This document shows positions 16,858-26,094 of a DNA stretch of 64,000 nucleotides, piece by piece (the first letter of the stretch is position 1; every line of letters begins with the position of its first letter). Under the pieces are notes generated by a model. The model did not search any database. It worked only from the letters and a program-made list of their open reading frames with translations, and was not told the DNA's origin. The stretch spans positions 22,560-86,559 of the forward strand of contig NZ_JAVHUW010000044.1 of assembly GCF_030954495.1 (NCBI RefSeq). Direction: 5' to 3'. The position numbers were made by a program, and so were the translations under genes. The stretch comes from Candidatus Desulfosporosinus nitrosoreducens. GTDB lineage: Bacteria > Bacillota > Desulfitobacteriia > Desulfitobacteriales > Desulfitobacteriaceae.

Positions 16858-17523
16858 TCATGAAAATAGATTTCCTTTATCGTTAAGCAGTTCCCAATTA
16901 AGTACGGCAACCTTCCCGCGTTTTAAAGCCACGATTCCCTGGCGTTCCCAGCGTTTAAGGATCTCATTGACCGTTTGGCGGGTTGTTCCGATCAAGGCAG
17001 CTAATTGTTCGTGCGTAAAGTCGAGAAAACTGGGTAACTTGACAATAACCTGCTGCTTGTTTGCGGGATGTCCTTCACGCAGAATGACATGGGCTAAACG
17101 CACGGAGACTTCTCGAAAGGCCAGGTCCAGGATGACGTCATTAGTGTCTTTCAAAAGGTTGCCGAGCAAACGGATTAAACGTAAACTAAGTTCCGGACAT
17201 TCCTCAAGCAACGGGCGGAACTTGTCCATCCCCAGATAAATAACGACTGAATTTTCCAGCGCTGTGGCGGAGGCCAAAGAATGAACACTGTAGACATCCC
17301 CAGGAGAAAGGCAGGCTACTGTGAATTCTTTACCATCCTCAGATAAATAGGAAATCTTAATTCGCCCTGATCGGACAAAGTAGATGGGTTCTAAACAGTC
17401 CGGGGAAAACTCAAGAAGCTGACGCTTGGTAAAGCGTCGCTCTCTGAAAAATTTTCCCCACTGAGTCAAAAGTTCCGGGGAAAGACCGTGAAACAAAGGA
17501 AATTGCTCTAACGCTAATGACAT
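16858..17523 (-). CDS. CooA-like CO-sensing Crp/Fnr-family regulator
   Basis: A 221-residue Crp/Fnr-family activator with an N-terminal cyclic-nucleotide-binding-like sensor domain (to about 125), a dimer helix, and a helix-turn-helix (EQLAALIGTTRQTVNEILKRW, about 176-196). It resembles CooA, the heme CO sensor: SPGDVYSVHSLASAT aligns with the heme segment of CooA, with H81 at the position of the distal-switch ligand His77. The neighbouring Cys75 of Rhodospirillum CooA is Ser here, as in some other CooA proteins. ATG at 17523 is used; an upstream in-frame TTG has no ribosome site. It lies upstream of cooF on the same strand, so CO control of cooFS is likely. Heme binding is inferred. Confidence 0.8.
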   Translation of the reverse strand: MSLALEQFPLFHGLSPELLTQWGKFFRERRFTKRQLLEFSPDCLEPIYFVRSGRIKISYLSEDGKEFTVACLSPGDVYSVHSLASATALENSVVIYLGMDKFRPLLEECPELSLRLIRLLGNLLKDTNDVILDLAFREVSVRLAHVILREGHPANKQQVIVKLPSFLDFTHEQLAALIGTTRQTVNEILKRWERQGIVALKRGKVAVLNWELLNDKGNLFS

Positions 17524-17865
17524 TACATCACATCCTTTTGAGACCAATGATCAACACAAGAGCTTTTTTGCCTTAAGGATACCATAATGTGGAGAGGGCG
17601 TCACTGGATTTACTGAAATTTTCAAATCGTTGCTATATGGCAATGCTCTTTTTGAAAAATGTTACGTTACATTGCCAAAACTAGGCAATCAAGCTATGCT
17701 TTCTGAAGTAGAAGGGTGCAGTTTTATTTGTAAATTACATAAATTGGCAGAATATAAATTGTTAAAATTGTCAGTAAAATGCGGTGTCAAGATTGGTTTT
17801 CTTTAAATTGTAAAACGCCTTAGCCGGGCTTAAGATGAATTTAACAAAACAAAGGAGGTATGGAT
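17524..17865. other. Divergent intergenic region, CooA-like gene and PTS operon
   Basis: This 342-bp AT-rich region must hold promoters for both directions. No strong -35/-10 pair, riboswitch or perfect operator was found. The TTGGCAGAATATAAATTG at about 17743 resembles a sigma-54 site but has the wrong spacing. Confidence 0.4.
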
Positions 17866-19272
17866 ATGTCGGCCAATGTAAATTCTCTAGTCACCGGCGG
17901 CGGAAAAACAAAAGCTAAGATCCAGAAATTCGGCGGTTTCATGGCTGGGATGGTCATCCCCAATATGGGCGCCATCCTTGCCTGGGGCTTGATCACCATG
18001 TTTGTCATACCAACAGGATGGACGCCCAATGATTATCTGGCCAAATTAGTCACTCCGATGATTACCTATCTACTCCCTCTGCTGATCGGTTATACGGGAG
18101 GAAGTCTGGTCTATAAACAACGAGGCGGAGTACTCGGCGCCATTGCTACTGCCGGAATTATTGTGGGGTCCTCAGTTCCAATGTTTCTGGGAGGCATGAT
18201 CATGGGGCCCTTTGGTGGTTGGGTTATCAAGAAATTCGACCAACTGATCGAAGATAAAGTGCCCACTGGCTTTGAAATGTTGATCAGTAACTTTTCGGCA
18301 GGAATTTTGGGCGCTCTGCTGGCAATCCTCGCTTATACCGTGATTGAACCCGTAGTACAAGGTTTCTCGACCGTGTTGGGTAATTTAGCCGTGGCGGTCA
18401 CTAATGCCGGACTCTTGCCCTTAATCGCTATCTTTATTGAACCAGGTAAGATATTATTTTTAAATAATGCTATCAATCATGGTGTTCTGGCACCTTTAGG
18501 AATTCAGCAAGTTACTCAAACCGGAAAGTCCATCTTCTTCCTCCTGGAATCAGATCCCGGACCTGGCTTGGGAATTTTACTTGCTTTTTGGGTCTACGGC
18601 AAAGGATTGATCAAGCAATCAGCTCCGGGTGCTATCATTATTCAGTTCTTGGGTGGAATTCATGAAGTCTATTTCCCTTATATACTGATGAAGCCTTTGC
18701 TCTTGTTAGCTGTCATCGGCGGTGGGATTGCGGCAGATTTAACCTTCGTCATCACTAAGGCGGGCTTAGTAGCCACCCCCTCCCCGGGAAGTATTTTCGC
18801 TGAAATGGCAATGGCTCCCAAAGGCGGATTTCTGGTGGTTATGTTGGGTATAGCCGTCGGCGCAGTGGTCTCCTTTTTAATCGCCTCCGTCATTTTAAAA
18901 CGTGACAAAACTGAGGTTAATAGTGAAGAACTTGCCGGAGCCCAACGAATGGTCAACCAAATGAAGTCCCTGAGTAAAGGACAAAAATCAAATCAACTGC
19001 CTAAACTAATCATCTTTGCCTGTGAAGCAGGTATGGGTTCATCGGCAATGGGAGAATCTATCCTCAAAAAGAGTCTCAAAGATGCAGGCTTGAATATTGA
19101 GGTGCGCCACTCAGCCGTAAATCAAATTCCTGCGGATGTCGATGTTGTTTTCACACAGGAAGGTTTAGCAGAGCGCGCAGCGCAAGTTGTGCCTAAGGCG
19201 CAAATCGTCCCCATCAAAAACTTCCTGGATAAATCAGCCTATGAAGACTATGTCAACAGTTTAATAAAATAG
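17866..19272 (+). CDS. mtlA: PTS mannitol-family transporter subunit IICB
   Basis: A 468-residue PTS permease with the membrane IIC domain (about residues 15-345) and a IIB domain (about 375-468). The IIB phosphorylation site is C386 in [14 protein letters not shown], as in MtlA ([12 protein letters not shown]). Unlike E. coli MtlA there is no fused IIA; that is a separate gene downstream, as in Gram-positive bacteria. ATG at 17866 is preferred over ATG 17860 because GGAGG is 7 bp upstream of the former and only 1 bp from the latter. It transports and phosphorylates a hexitol-like sugar; mannitol is the family norm, but the accompanying SorE-like dehydrogenase and FruK suggest the substrate may differ. 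Confidence 0.88.
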   Translation: MSANVNSLVTGGGKTKAKIQKFGGFMAGMVIPNMGAILAWGLITMFVIPTGWTPNDYLAKLVTPMITYLLPLLIGYTGGSLVYKQRGGVLGAIATAGIIVGSSVPMFLGGMIMGPFGGWVIKKFDQLIEDKVPTGFEMLISNFSAGILGALLAILAYTVIEPVVQGFSTVLGNLAVAVTNAGLLPLIAIFIEPGKILFLNNAINHGVLAPLGIQQVTQTGKSIFFLLESDPGPGLGILLAFWVYGKGLIKQSAPGAIIIQFLGGIHEVYFPYILMKPLLLLAVIGGGIAADLTFVITKAGLVATPSPGSIFAEMAMAPKGGFLVVMLGIAVGAVVSFLIASVILKRDKTEVNSEELAGAQRMVNQMKSLSKGQKSNQLPKLIIFACEAGMGSSAMGESILKKSLKDAGLNIEVRHSAVNQIPADVDVVFTQEGLAERAAQVVPKAQIVPIKNFLDKSAYEDYVNSLIK

Positions 19273-19283
19273 GTTGTGAGAAT

Positions 19284-21329
19284 GTGGAAAAATTAACCGT
19301 GCGGCAAAAGTTCATTATGAATAATCTTCTGGAGAAAGGTCCCCTGACCATCAGGGGCCTTTCTCAACAAATTGATGTCAGCGGACGAACCATTTTACGG
19401 GAAACCTCGGCTTTGAACGATTGGCTCAAGCAGCACAAGGTGCGAATTTCAGAAAGCGGGGGAAAGCTCTATATCGATGGGGCGGAGCGGGATTTAGCCA
19501 GGGTCAGGGAGGCGCTCAAAGAAATTCCCCATCTCTGGATGCTTACTCAGGACCAGCGCCAAGTGCTGATCACGGCTCAGCTTCTTCTGGCCAATGAACC
19601 CATCAAATCGGCTTACTTCAGTCATCAATTCAATGTTGTCGAAGGAACGATCGGTTTTTATCTGGATAAAATTCAAAGTTGGCTGCAGGAGAAAAACTTG
19701 ACACTCCTGCGTAAAAGAGGATATGGTCTGGAAGTTAAAGGCTCTGATTGGTATAAGCGCAATGCTTTTGTCGATCTCCTTTACAACTATAAACCCTTAA
19801 GCGAATTGCTGACCTTTCTCTATGAAGACAGCAAGGATTATTCTTTATTGGCCTTTTTCAGGGTTACTTTTGGAGAAAAGCTAACCTCCCTCACCAAAGA
19901 ACTTATCGAAGAGATTTATGAAAACGTGTCTCTGAACAATGACCTTAAGTTTTTCAGTGCTTATATTCATCTCTTGCTGGTTATTAAACGTACGGAAAGT
20001 CAAGATCCTATTGAATTGCCCCCTCAATTAGTTCGGGATATCCTGAATTCCGAGGAATTCGGCTTTATGACGCAAGTGCAGGAAATTCTTCGTAAGAAAG
20101 GCATTGACCTTCCGGAGAGCGAACTGGCCTATCTGGCCATACACTTGCATGGGGAAAGGAAACTCTTTCAAGATGAAAATGAAGCCAAAGGGCTGGGTTT
20201 TGAACTCGAAGACCTGATCCGGGAATTGATTTATCTCACTGAGAAAAAACTCAACCAAAAAATCATGTGTGACGAGACGTTGCTGAAAGGCTTAATCCAG
20301 CATATTAATCCGGCGTTGTACCGTTTGACAATGGGTCTGGAAGTAAGAAACCCGATTATCAATGAGATCAGACACCATTATGAACAACTTTATCAGGCGG
20401 TTTCTTATGCCTGCCGGCATGTTTTCTCAAAATATAACTTAACCATTCCCAGCAATGAAGTTGGCTATCTTACGATGCATATCGGAGCGGCTCTTGAACG
20501 CCAACGCAAGCTGGAGAGAATAAACAAGATGCTGATTATTTGTCCGAATGGCATGAGTACGGCGAAAATGCTCTACCATAAAATCCGGAACGAGTTTCCC
20601 GATTTTGAGACCATTGAGATATGTTCCCTGCGGGATATGCATGATAAGATTAAAGAAGGCTATACCATGGTTGTTTCAACGGTTAATATCGGGTATAAAG
20701 ATATACCCGGGCTGACCGTAATCTCTCCGTTTTTGCCGAAGGAAGATATCGAGAAAATCAAGGCAGTTCTGAATAAGGCGGGTCAAGAGAGGGCCTTGGA
20801 GAAGAATGTATCCTTACCCGTCAGCGAAGCCAATGAAACAGCCAAAGAATTTGACACGGCCAATGCCCTGCTCGCGAATTTTCAGCTTAAAAATCTAGGG
20901 GCTGAAACCTATCAGGATACGATCCGGGATATTGTCCAAGAGATATACACCTTCCATCGCCTGGAGGACAAAGAACGTATCCACGACTTGATCAGGAAAC
21001 GGGAGGAAAAGGGCAATGTTATTATTCCCGGGCGGCATATAGCCCTCATCCACTTCCGCGCTGAAGAAATTAGCGCACCCTTTGTGGGCGCTTTTCGCAT
21101 CAAGCATTTTATCCAAACCAAAGGAGTCGGGTACTCTTCTGAAGACATCGATACGTTCCTCGTGATGCTTGCCCGCAAAGATGAAAGCAACTACATTCTC
21201 GAACTGCTTGGAAAAATCAGCGTCGCTCTTGTGGAGAATAATCGCTTTGCCGAGGTTTTGCGTTTCGGAGACTTGCAGGATATACGCAATGAGTTGGTTG
21301 AGATCCTAAATAAGGAGGAAGAGTATTGA
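19284..21329 (+). CDS. mtlR: MtlR-type PRD-containing transcriptional activator
   Basis: A 681-residue activator with N-terminal helix-turn-helix domains (LTVRQKFIMNNLLEKGP, then IDVSGRTILRETSAL), two PTS regulation domains (about 195-405), a IIB-Gat-like domain with C420 in LIICPNGMSTAKML, and a C-terminal IIA-Mtl-like domain with H590 in IALIHFRAEE. These correspond to C419 and H599 of Bacillus MtlR, whose phosphorylation state reports PTS activity and sugar supply. GTG at 19284 is used; an ATG two bases earlier is out of frame. It lies between the IICB and IIA genes and overlaps the latter by 4 bp, the usual Firmicute arrangement. It probably activates its own operon. Confidence 0.9.
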   Translation: MEKLTVRQKFIMNNLLEKGPLTIRGLSQQIDVSGRTILRETSALNDWLKQHKVRISESGGKLYIDGAERDLARVREALKEIPHLWMLTQDQRQVLITAQLLLANEPIKSAYFSHQFNVVEGTIGFYLDKIQSWLQEKNLTLLRKRGYGLEVKGSDWYKRNAFVDLLYNYKPLSELLTFLYEDSKDYSLLAFFRVTFGEKLTSLTKELIEEIYENVSLNNDLKFFSAYIHLLLVIKRTESQDPIELPPQLVRDILNSEEFGFMTQVQEILRKKGIDLPESELAYLAIHLHGERKLFQDENEAKGLGFELEDLIRELIYLTEKKLNQKIMCDETLLKGLIQHINPALYRLTMGLEVRNPIINEIRHHYEQLYQAVSYACRHVFSKYNLTIPSNEVGYLTMHIGAALERQRKLERINKMLIICPNGMSTAKMLYHKIRNEFPDFETIEICSLRDMHDKIKEGYTMVVSTVNIGYKDIPGLTVISPFLPKEDIEKIKAVLNKAGQERALEKNVSLPVSEANETAKEFDTANALLANFQLKNLGAETYQDTIRDIVQEIYTFHRLEDKERIHDLIRKREEKGNVIIPGRHIALIHFRAEEISAPFVGAFRIKHFIQTKGVGYSSEDIDTFLVMLARKDESNYILELLGKISVALVENNRFAEVLRFGDLQDIRNELVEILNKEEEY

Positions 21330-21766
21330 AGCAGGAACTATTTAATGAAAGCAATATACAACTTAACCTGGCTCCCGAACCGAAAAGCGCCGCTATCTTA
21401 AGAGCGGGCGAACTTCTCAGGAAAAATGGCTACGTGCAAAACGAATACCTGGAGGGAATGGCCAAACGTGAGGAGAGTTTGACGACCTATGTCGGCAACG
21501 GTGTCGCTATTCCCCATGGTTTGCCGGACTATATCCCCTATATCCTTAAATCCGGGCTTGTCTTCCTGCAGTACCCTGAAGGTGTTGACTTTGGGGAGGG
21601 AAACACAGCGTACCTCTTGATTGGCATCGCCGGCAAAGATGATGAACATCTTGAACTTCTCTCGACCATCGCCTTAGTCTGTCAGGACGAAGAGAATGTG
21701 ACCCGGCTTAAACAGGCTGCCAGCAAAGAGGAAGTCCTGGAAATTCTGGCCGGCGGTGATGTCTGA
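21326..21766 (+). CDS. mtlF: PTS mannitol-family subunit IIA
   Basis: A 146-residue PTS IIA protein of the mannitol/fructose family. The phosphorylated histidine is H64 in VGNGVAIPHGLPDY. It receives phosphate from HPr and donates it to C386 of the IICB protein. The TTG start at 21326 overlaps the TGA of mtlR and has AAGGAGG 8 bp upstream. Its own stop overlaps the ATG of the next gene (TGATG), so translation is coupled through three genes. Confidence 0.92.
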   Translation: MKQELFNESNIQLNLAPEPKSAAILRAGELLRKNGYVQNEYLEGMAKREESLTTYVGNGVAIPHGLPDYIPYILKSGLVFLQYPEGVDFGEGNTAYLLIGIAGKDDEHLELLSTIALVCQDEENVTRLKQAASKEEVLEILAGGDV

Positions 21767-22695
21767 TGATCAGAACTGTCACCTTGAATGCGGCCGTCGA
21801 CAAAACCGTCGAGGTCCGAGATTTCCGCTTAGGGGCCGTCAACCGCATCACTAAGCTTCAGCTTGATGCCGGAGGAAAAGGAATTAATGTTTCCAAGGTC
21901 ATTCAGGCTTTGCAGGGTGAGAGTATGGCCTTGGGCGTCCTGGCAGGGCATAATGGCGAATTTATACAGGCTGAAATGGAGCGCCGGGGGATTGCCCATG
22001 ATTTCCTGTTTATCCCGGGTGAGACCCGAACGAATTTAAAAGTTGTGGACTCTCTAAATTCAACTTTCACGGACATCAATGAACCCGGAACTGCCATTTC
22101 CGAAGATGAGCTTAGACAGCTCGAAGCAAAGATCTTCAAAGATTTTGCTGCCGGCACAAGTTTAGTTTTGTCGGGCAGCGTTCCGGCCTCAGTGCCCGCC
22201 TCTATCTATCGGCGCTGGCTGGAACGAGCCAAAGCCCTCGGCGGGAAAACCTTTTTGGATGCCGACGGTGAACTGCTCCGTGAAGGGATTAAGGCCAAGC
22301 CCTTTCTCGCCAAGCCCAATCTTCATGAACTGGAGGGTCTTGTTGGGCAGACACTGCCAACCCTTGAGGATGTAGCGAAGGCTGCCCGCAGCTTATTGGC
22401 TCAAGGGTTGGAAATGCTGGTCGTCTCCCTGGGTTCCCAAGGCGCCCTCTTTGCTTATGGGGAGCAAGTGGTCCATGCCGCAGCTTTGCCTGTCGAGGTC
22501 AAAAGCACGGTGGGAGCAGGGGATGCCATGGTTGCCGCCCTGACCCTTGTCCCGAGCGGTGAAGATTATTTGGCTCAAGCGGTTCGCTGGTCAATAGCAG
22601 CCAGCGCCGCCCAAATAACGACCCCAGGGACTCAGCCTCCGGAACTGACGAAAGTGCTTTCCTATCTGGATCAAGTGCGCTGCACTAATATCTAG
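21766..22695 (+). CDS. fruK: PfkB-family 1-phosphofructokinase / tagatose-6-phosphate kinase
   Basis: A 309-residue ribokinase-family sugar kinase. It begins MIRTVTLNAAVDKTVEV, the FruK/LacC type N terminus, has DAGGKGINVSKVI near residue 36, LVLSGSVPASVP near 130 and the catalytic GAGDAMVAAL near 248 with the general-base Asp. It phosphorylates a ketose-1-phosphate (fructose-1-P) or tagatose-6-P to a bisphosphate. The ATG overlaps the mtlF stop. Its presence means the sugar probably enters glycolysis as a ketose phosphate made by the PTS and/or the neighbouring dehydrogenase. A classical mannitol-1-phosphate dehydrogenase is not in this operon. Confidence 0.88.
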   Translation: MIRTVTLNAAVDKTVEVRDFRLGAVNRITKLQLDAGGKGINVSKVIQALQGESMALGVLAGHNGEFIQAEMERRGIAHDFLFIPGETRTNLKVVDSLNSTFTDINEPGTAISEDELRQLEAKIFKDFAAGTSLVLSGSVPASVPASIYRRWLERAKALGGKTFLDADGELLREGIKAKPFLAKPNLHELEGLVGQTLPTLEDVAKAARSLLAQGLEMLVVSLGSQGALFAYGEQVVHAAALPVEVKSTVGAGDAMVAALTLVPSGEDYLAQAVRWSIAASAAQITTPGTQPPELTKVLSYLDQVRCTNI

Positions 22696-22731
22696 GCTTA
22701 CTATTCTAAATAGAATCTGGAGGGGTATGTC

Positions 22732-23991
22732 ATGAAAACCAGAGCAGTACGCTTATATGCAGAAAATGATCTGCGTTTGGAGGAATTCGAGCTGCCGGAA
22801 ATTACGGATGAGGAAATCTTGGTTGAAGTCATCTCAGACAGCGTCTGCATGTCGACTTATAAAGCGGCCATTTTAGGCACAAAACACAAGAGAGTGCCTC
22901 AAGATATCGATGTTCATCCCATTATCGTGGGGCACGAGTTTGCCGGCAACATTGTAAAAGTAGGTAAAAAACTGAAGGGCCAATTTAAGGAAGGAAATAA
23001 ATTTGCCTTGCAGCCCGCTTTGAATTACAAAGGGAGTATGTGGTCGCCCGGCTATTCTTACCGCTATTTTGGCGGCGATGCCACCTATAATGTGATTCCC
23101 CGTGAGGTCATGGAAATCGGCTGTTTCCTTAATTATCAGGGAGAAACCTATTATGAGGCTTCTTTGGCCGAACCGATGTCTTGTATTATCGGAGCTTTCC
23201 ACGCCAGCTACCACACAAGCATGGGAAGTTATGAACACCGCATGGGTATTGTTGAGGGCGGAAAAATGGCTTTGTTAGCGGCCGCCGGCCCCATGGGACT
23301 GGGAGCCATTGACTATGCTCTGCACGCGGATCGCCGCCCCTCTCTGCTCGTGGTGACAGACGTCGATGAAGAGAAACTCGCCCGGGCCCGCACGATTTTT
23401 ACCGCGGCAGAAGCCAAGAAATGCGGAGTGGAGCTGGTCTTTGTCAACACGCAGGGAGTGGCCGACGTTCCGGCCAAGCTGCGCGCTTTGACAGGCGACA
23501 CCGGTTTTGATGATGTGTTCGTCTTTACTCCGGTCAAGCCTGTGGTTGAACAGGGGGACCAGATTTTGGGCCGTGACGGTTGTCTTAACTTTTTTGCCGG
23601 TCCGACCGATCCTCAATTCGGCGCTCACCTGAACTTATATAACGTTCATTACGGGTCAACCCATATTATGGGCACAACGGGAGGGAACACGGCAGATCTG
23701 CTGGAATCCTTGAAAATGACGGAAGAGAAAAAAATCAATCCCGCCGTTATGGTAACCCATGTCGGCGGCCTGGATGCCGTGGCGGAGACGGTTTTAAACC
23801 TGCCCCATATTCCCGGCGGGAAAAAGCTGATCTATACGCACATTAATATGAAATTAACGGCTATCGATGATTTTGTTAAACTTGGACTCAATGACACCCG
23901 CTTTGCCTGCCTGGCCGACATTGTCAGCAACAATAAGGGTTTGTGGTGCGCTGAGGCGGAACGCTATCTGCTTGAGAAATGGAGGGATTAA
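22732..23991 (+). CDS. Zinc-type alcohol dehydrogenase, SorE/YggP-like
   Basis: A 419-residue member of the medium-chain dehydrogenase superfamily resembling L-sorbose-1-phosphate reductase (SorE) and E. coli YggP. The GHEFAG motif is at about residue 64 (VGHEFAGNIVKVG) and the cofactor-binding glycines are in LLAAAGPMGLGAIDY at about 182. YggP is encoded next to the cmtAB mannitol-family PTS genes in E. coli, so the same pairing is seen here. The enzyme probably interconverts a PTS-made sugar or polyol phosphate with its ketose form. CTGGAGGGG precedes the ATG. The first catalytic cysteine region reads DSVCMSTYKAA, consistent with a zinc ligand. The exact substrate is not known. Confidence 0.82.
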   Translation: MKTRAVRLYAENDLRLEEFELPEITDEEILVEVISDSVCMSTYKAAILGTKHKRVPQDIDVHPIIVGHEFAGNIVKVGKKLKGQFKEGNKFALQPALNYKGSMWSPGYSYRYFGGDATYNVIPREVMEIGCFLNYQGETYYEASLAEPMSCIIGAFHASYHTSMGSYEHRMGIVEGGKMALLAAAGPMGLGAIDYALHADRRPSLLVVTDVDEEKLARARTIFTAAEAKKCGVELVFVNTQGVADVPAKLRALTGDTGFDDVFVFTPVKPVVEQGDQILGRDGCLNFFAGPTDPQFGAHLNLYNVHYGSTHIMGTTGGNTADLLESLKMTEEKKINPAVMVTHVGGLDAVAETVLNLPHIPGGKKLIYTHINMKLTAIDDFVKLGLNDTRFACLADIVSNNKGLWCAEAERYLLEKWRD

Positions 23992-23993
23992 TC

Positions 23994-24263
23994 ATGCTCA
24001 CCCGTGAATTGACGATCAACAACAAGTCGGGGCTTCATGCCCGTCCGGCGTCTTTGTGGGTTCAAACCGCCAGTCGCTTTCGCAGCAAAATCAAGATTAA
24101 GCGCCAGGATACTGTCGTCGATGGCAAAAGTATTTTAGGGATTCTTTCCTTAGGCTTATCGAAAGGCAGCATTTTTGAACTCTTAGTTGAGGGCGAGGAT
24201 GAAACGGAGGCCGTTGCCGCCTTGGAGGCGTTAATGATTGATTTAGAAAACCAGGACGGGTAG
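23994..24263 (+). CDS. ptsH: PTS phosphocarrier protein HPr
   Basis: An 89-residue HPr. The phosphorylated histidine is H15 in GLHARPAS, and the regulatory serine S46 in DGKSILGILSLGL is at the standard position and is the target of HPr kinase, which is encoded at the end of this operon. ATG 23994 lies two bases after the preceding stop codon and 7 bp after GGAGGG, which sits inside that gene. As Ser46 is kept, this HPr can serve in catabolite control as well as sugar transport. Confidence 0.95.
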   Translation: MLTRELTINNKSGLHARPASLWVQTASRFRSKIKIKRQDTVVDGKSILGILSLGLSKGSIFELLVEGEDETEAVAALEALMIDLENQDG

Positions 24264-24273
24264 GTAGAAGGAC

Positions 24274-25980
24274 ATGAATAATAAGATTTGGCGCGGGCTT
24301 GGGGTTTCGGCAGGAAGGGCGGCAGGCCCAACCTGGTATTTAAAAGGATTTCAAGCGGAGGCGACGCCGAAGACCTCTGAAAGCCGTTCCCCGGAAGAGG
24401 AACTGTCCCGTCTGCAGCAAGCGGTCACCCGCACGGAACAGACCCTGACCCGTCTGGAAGAACAAGTCAAGGTTGAGCAAGGTGAGGAAGTCGCTCAAAT
24501 CTTTGTCGCCCATAAATTATTGCTCAGCGACCCCGCCTTTATCGGCGAGGCTCAGGAACGCTTGCAAAAAGGACAGTTAAGTGCCGAAGAGGCCCTTCGG
24601 GAAGTGGCGGAAGAAGCCGTCAAAATGCTGCGCGGTTTGGAAGATCCTTATTTTCAAGAGCGGGCAGTAGATGTGCAGGATGTTTTGGTACAACTTTTGA
24701 AAAGTCTTCAGGATGTCCAAGAAGAAGGAGCGGACTTGTTTCCCCCAACCGGAGATTATGTTATTCTGGCCGATGAGCTGACTCCTGCCCAGACCATTGC
24801 CTTGCCCAAGGAACGCGTTCTTGGTTTTGTTGTGCGCCAGGGAGGGAAAACCTCTCATGCCGCCATTTTGGCCCGGACCTACGGTATCCCCGCCCTCGCA
24901 GGTGTGGCCGGAGACTGGGAAGATTTGAAGCTTGAGAAATGGGTTGAACTGGACGGCGAGGAAGGTTGGATACGTCCTTCCGCTGAAAACCGCATTGTCT
25001 TTGCCGACAGCGGGTTAAGAGAGGAAGAAATTTCCTTGCCCGACAATGCTCTGCAGGACATGACTTTAGCGGCCAATATCGGCAGTCCGGGTGACTTGCC
25101 GCTGGTAGAGAAGTTTAAAGCTCAAGGCATCGGCTTGTACCGGACAGAGTTTTTATTTATGGGAGAGGAGCTTCCCAGTGAAGAAGAGCAGGTGGAAGCT
25201 TATCGCCAGGTCGTTGCAGCCTGTGCACCGCAACTAACCGTCATCAGAACCTTGGATATCGGGGGAGATAAAAAAGCCCCCGCCCTGGGCCTTCCTCAAG
25301 AGAAAAATCCTTTTCTCGGTGTCCGGGCGCTGCGGCTGACTTTGCGGCGGCCCGAGCTGTTCCGCCAACAGCTGCGGGCCATATGGCGGGCGGCTGCCTC
25401 GGGCCCGACTGCTGTCATGTTTCCTATGATAGCAACCTTGGAGGAACTTGATCAGGCTAAGGAAGCTCTTTGGGCCGCCCGGGAAGAAGTGTTACAGTCG
25501 GGTCATGATGTGGGAGAACTCCAGATCGGGATGATGATTGAGATTCCCTCCGCCGCCTGGCTGGCCGACCAATTTGCCGCCAAGGTTGACTTTTTCTCTA
25601 TCGGCACCAATGATTTGACCCAGTATATGCTGGCCGTTGATCGGGAAAACACGGAACTGGCTGACCTCTATCAGCCCTATCACCCCGCCGTTCTGGGGAT
25701 GATTGCCCGCGTCAGTCAGGCCGCGCTCCGGAGAGGAATCTGGACAGGAGTGTGCGGAGAAGCGGGAGGGGATGCTCTCCTGGCTCCTTTCTTTCGAGCC
25801 GTAGGGATCAAAGAATTGAGCATGGCGCCGGGTTCTTTGGTGAAAGTCAGGGCAGCCTTGGGGAAACTGGCTTTATCGCCGGGTGAGAGTGAGTCCTTGG
25901 TCGAATCTGTTTTGGCCTGCGGCAGTGCTGCCGGTGTGAGAGAAGCCCTTGAATCCTTTCTCTCCAGGCAAATTGTCTAA
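24274..25980 (+). CDS. ptsI: PTS enzyme I (phosphoenolpyruvate-protein phosphotransferase)
   Basis: A 568-residue Enzyme I, full length. It has the helical HPr-binding domain (residues about 35-145), the phosphohistidine H195 in GGKTSHAAILAR, and the PEP-binding barrel with LYRTEFLFM (about 290) and the active-site segment GVCGEAGGD (about 495) containing the conserved cysteine. It autophosphorylates from PEP and passes phosphate to HPr. It starts 10 bp after ptsH. Finding the general PTS enzymes inside a substrate operon is not usual; most Firmicutes keep ptsHI separate. Confidence 0.95.
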   Translation: MNNKIWRGLGVSAGRAAGPTWYLKGFQAEATPKTSESRSPEEELSRLQQAVTRTEQTLTRLEEQVKVEQGEEVAQIFVAHKLLLSDPAFIGEAQERLQKGQLSAEEALREVAEEAVKMLRGLEDPYFQERAVDVQDVLVQLLKSLQDVQEEGADLFPPTGDYVILADELTPAQTIALPKERVLGFVVRQGGKTSHAAILARTYGIPALAGVAGDWEDLKLEKWVELDGEEGWIRPSAENRIVFADSGLREEEISLPDNALQDMTLAANIGSPGDLPLVEKFKAQGIGLYRTEFLFMGEELPSEEEQVEAYRQVVAACAPQLTVIRTLDIGGDKKAPALGLPQEKNPFLGVRALRLTLRRPELFRQQLRAIWRAAASGPTAVMFPMIATLEELDQAKEALWAAREEVLQSGHDVGELQIGMMIEIPSAAWLADQFAAKVDFFSIGTNDLTQYMLAVDRENTELADLYQPYHPAVLGMIARVSQAALRRGIWTGVCGEAGGDALLAPFFRAVGIKELSMAPGSLVKVRAALGKLALSPGESESLVESVLACGSAAGVREALESFLSRQIV

Positions 25981-26094
25981 CTGTCCTTCTTTGCGCTTGT
26001 TTTGTTCAGTGGTTTTAGGCAGTTAAGAACCGTATGGATTTTTGATTACCTTGGTTATTACCTGAAATGTCCATGGTATAGAGGGAGGGTTAAG

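Noticed and set aside
17743..17760. TTGGCAGAATATAAATTG as a sigma-54 promoter for the PTS operon
   Set aside because: There is no GC at the required 10-bp distance from the GG; the spacing is about three bases too long.
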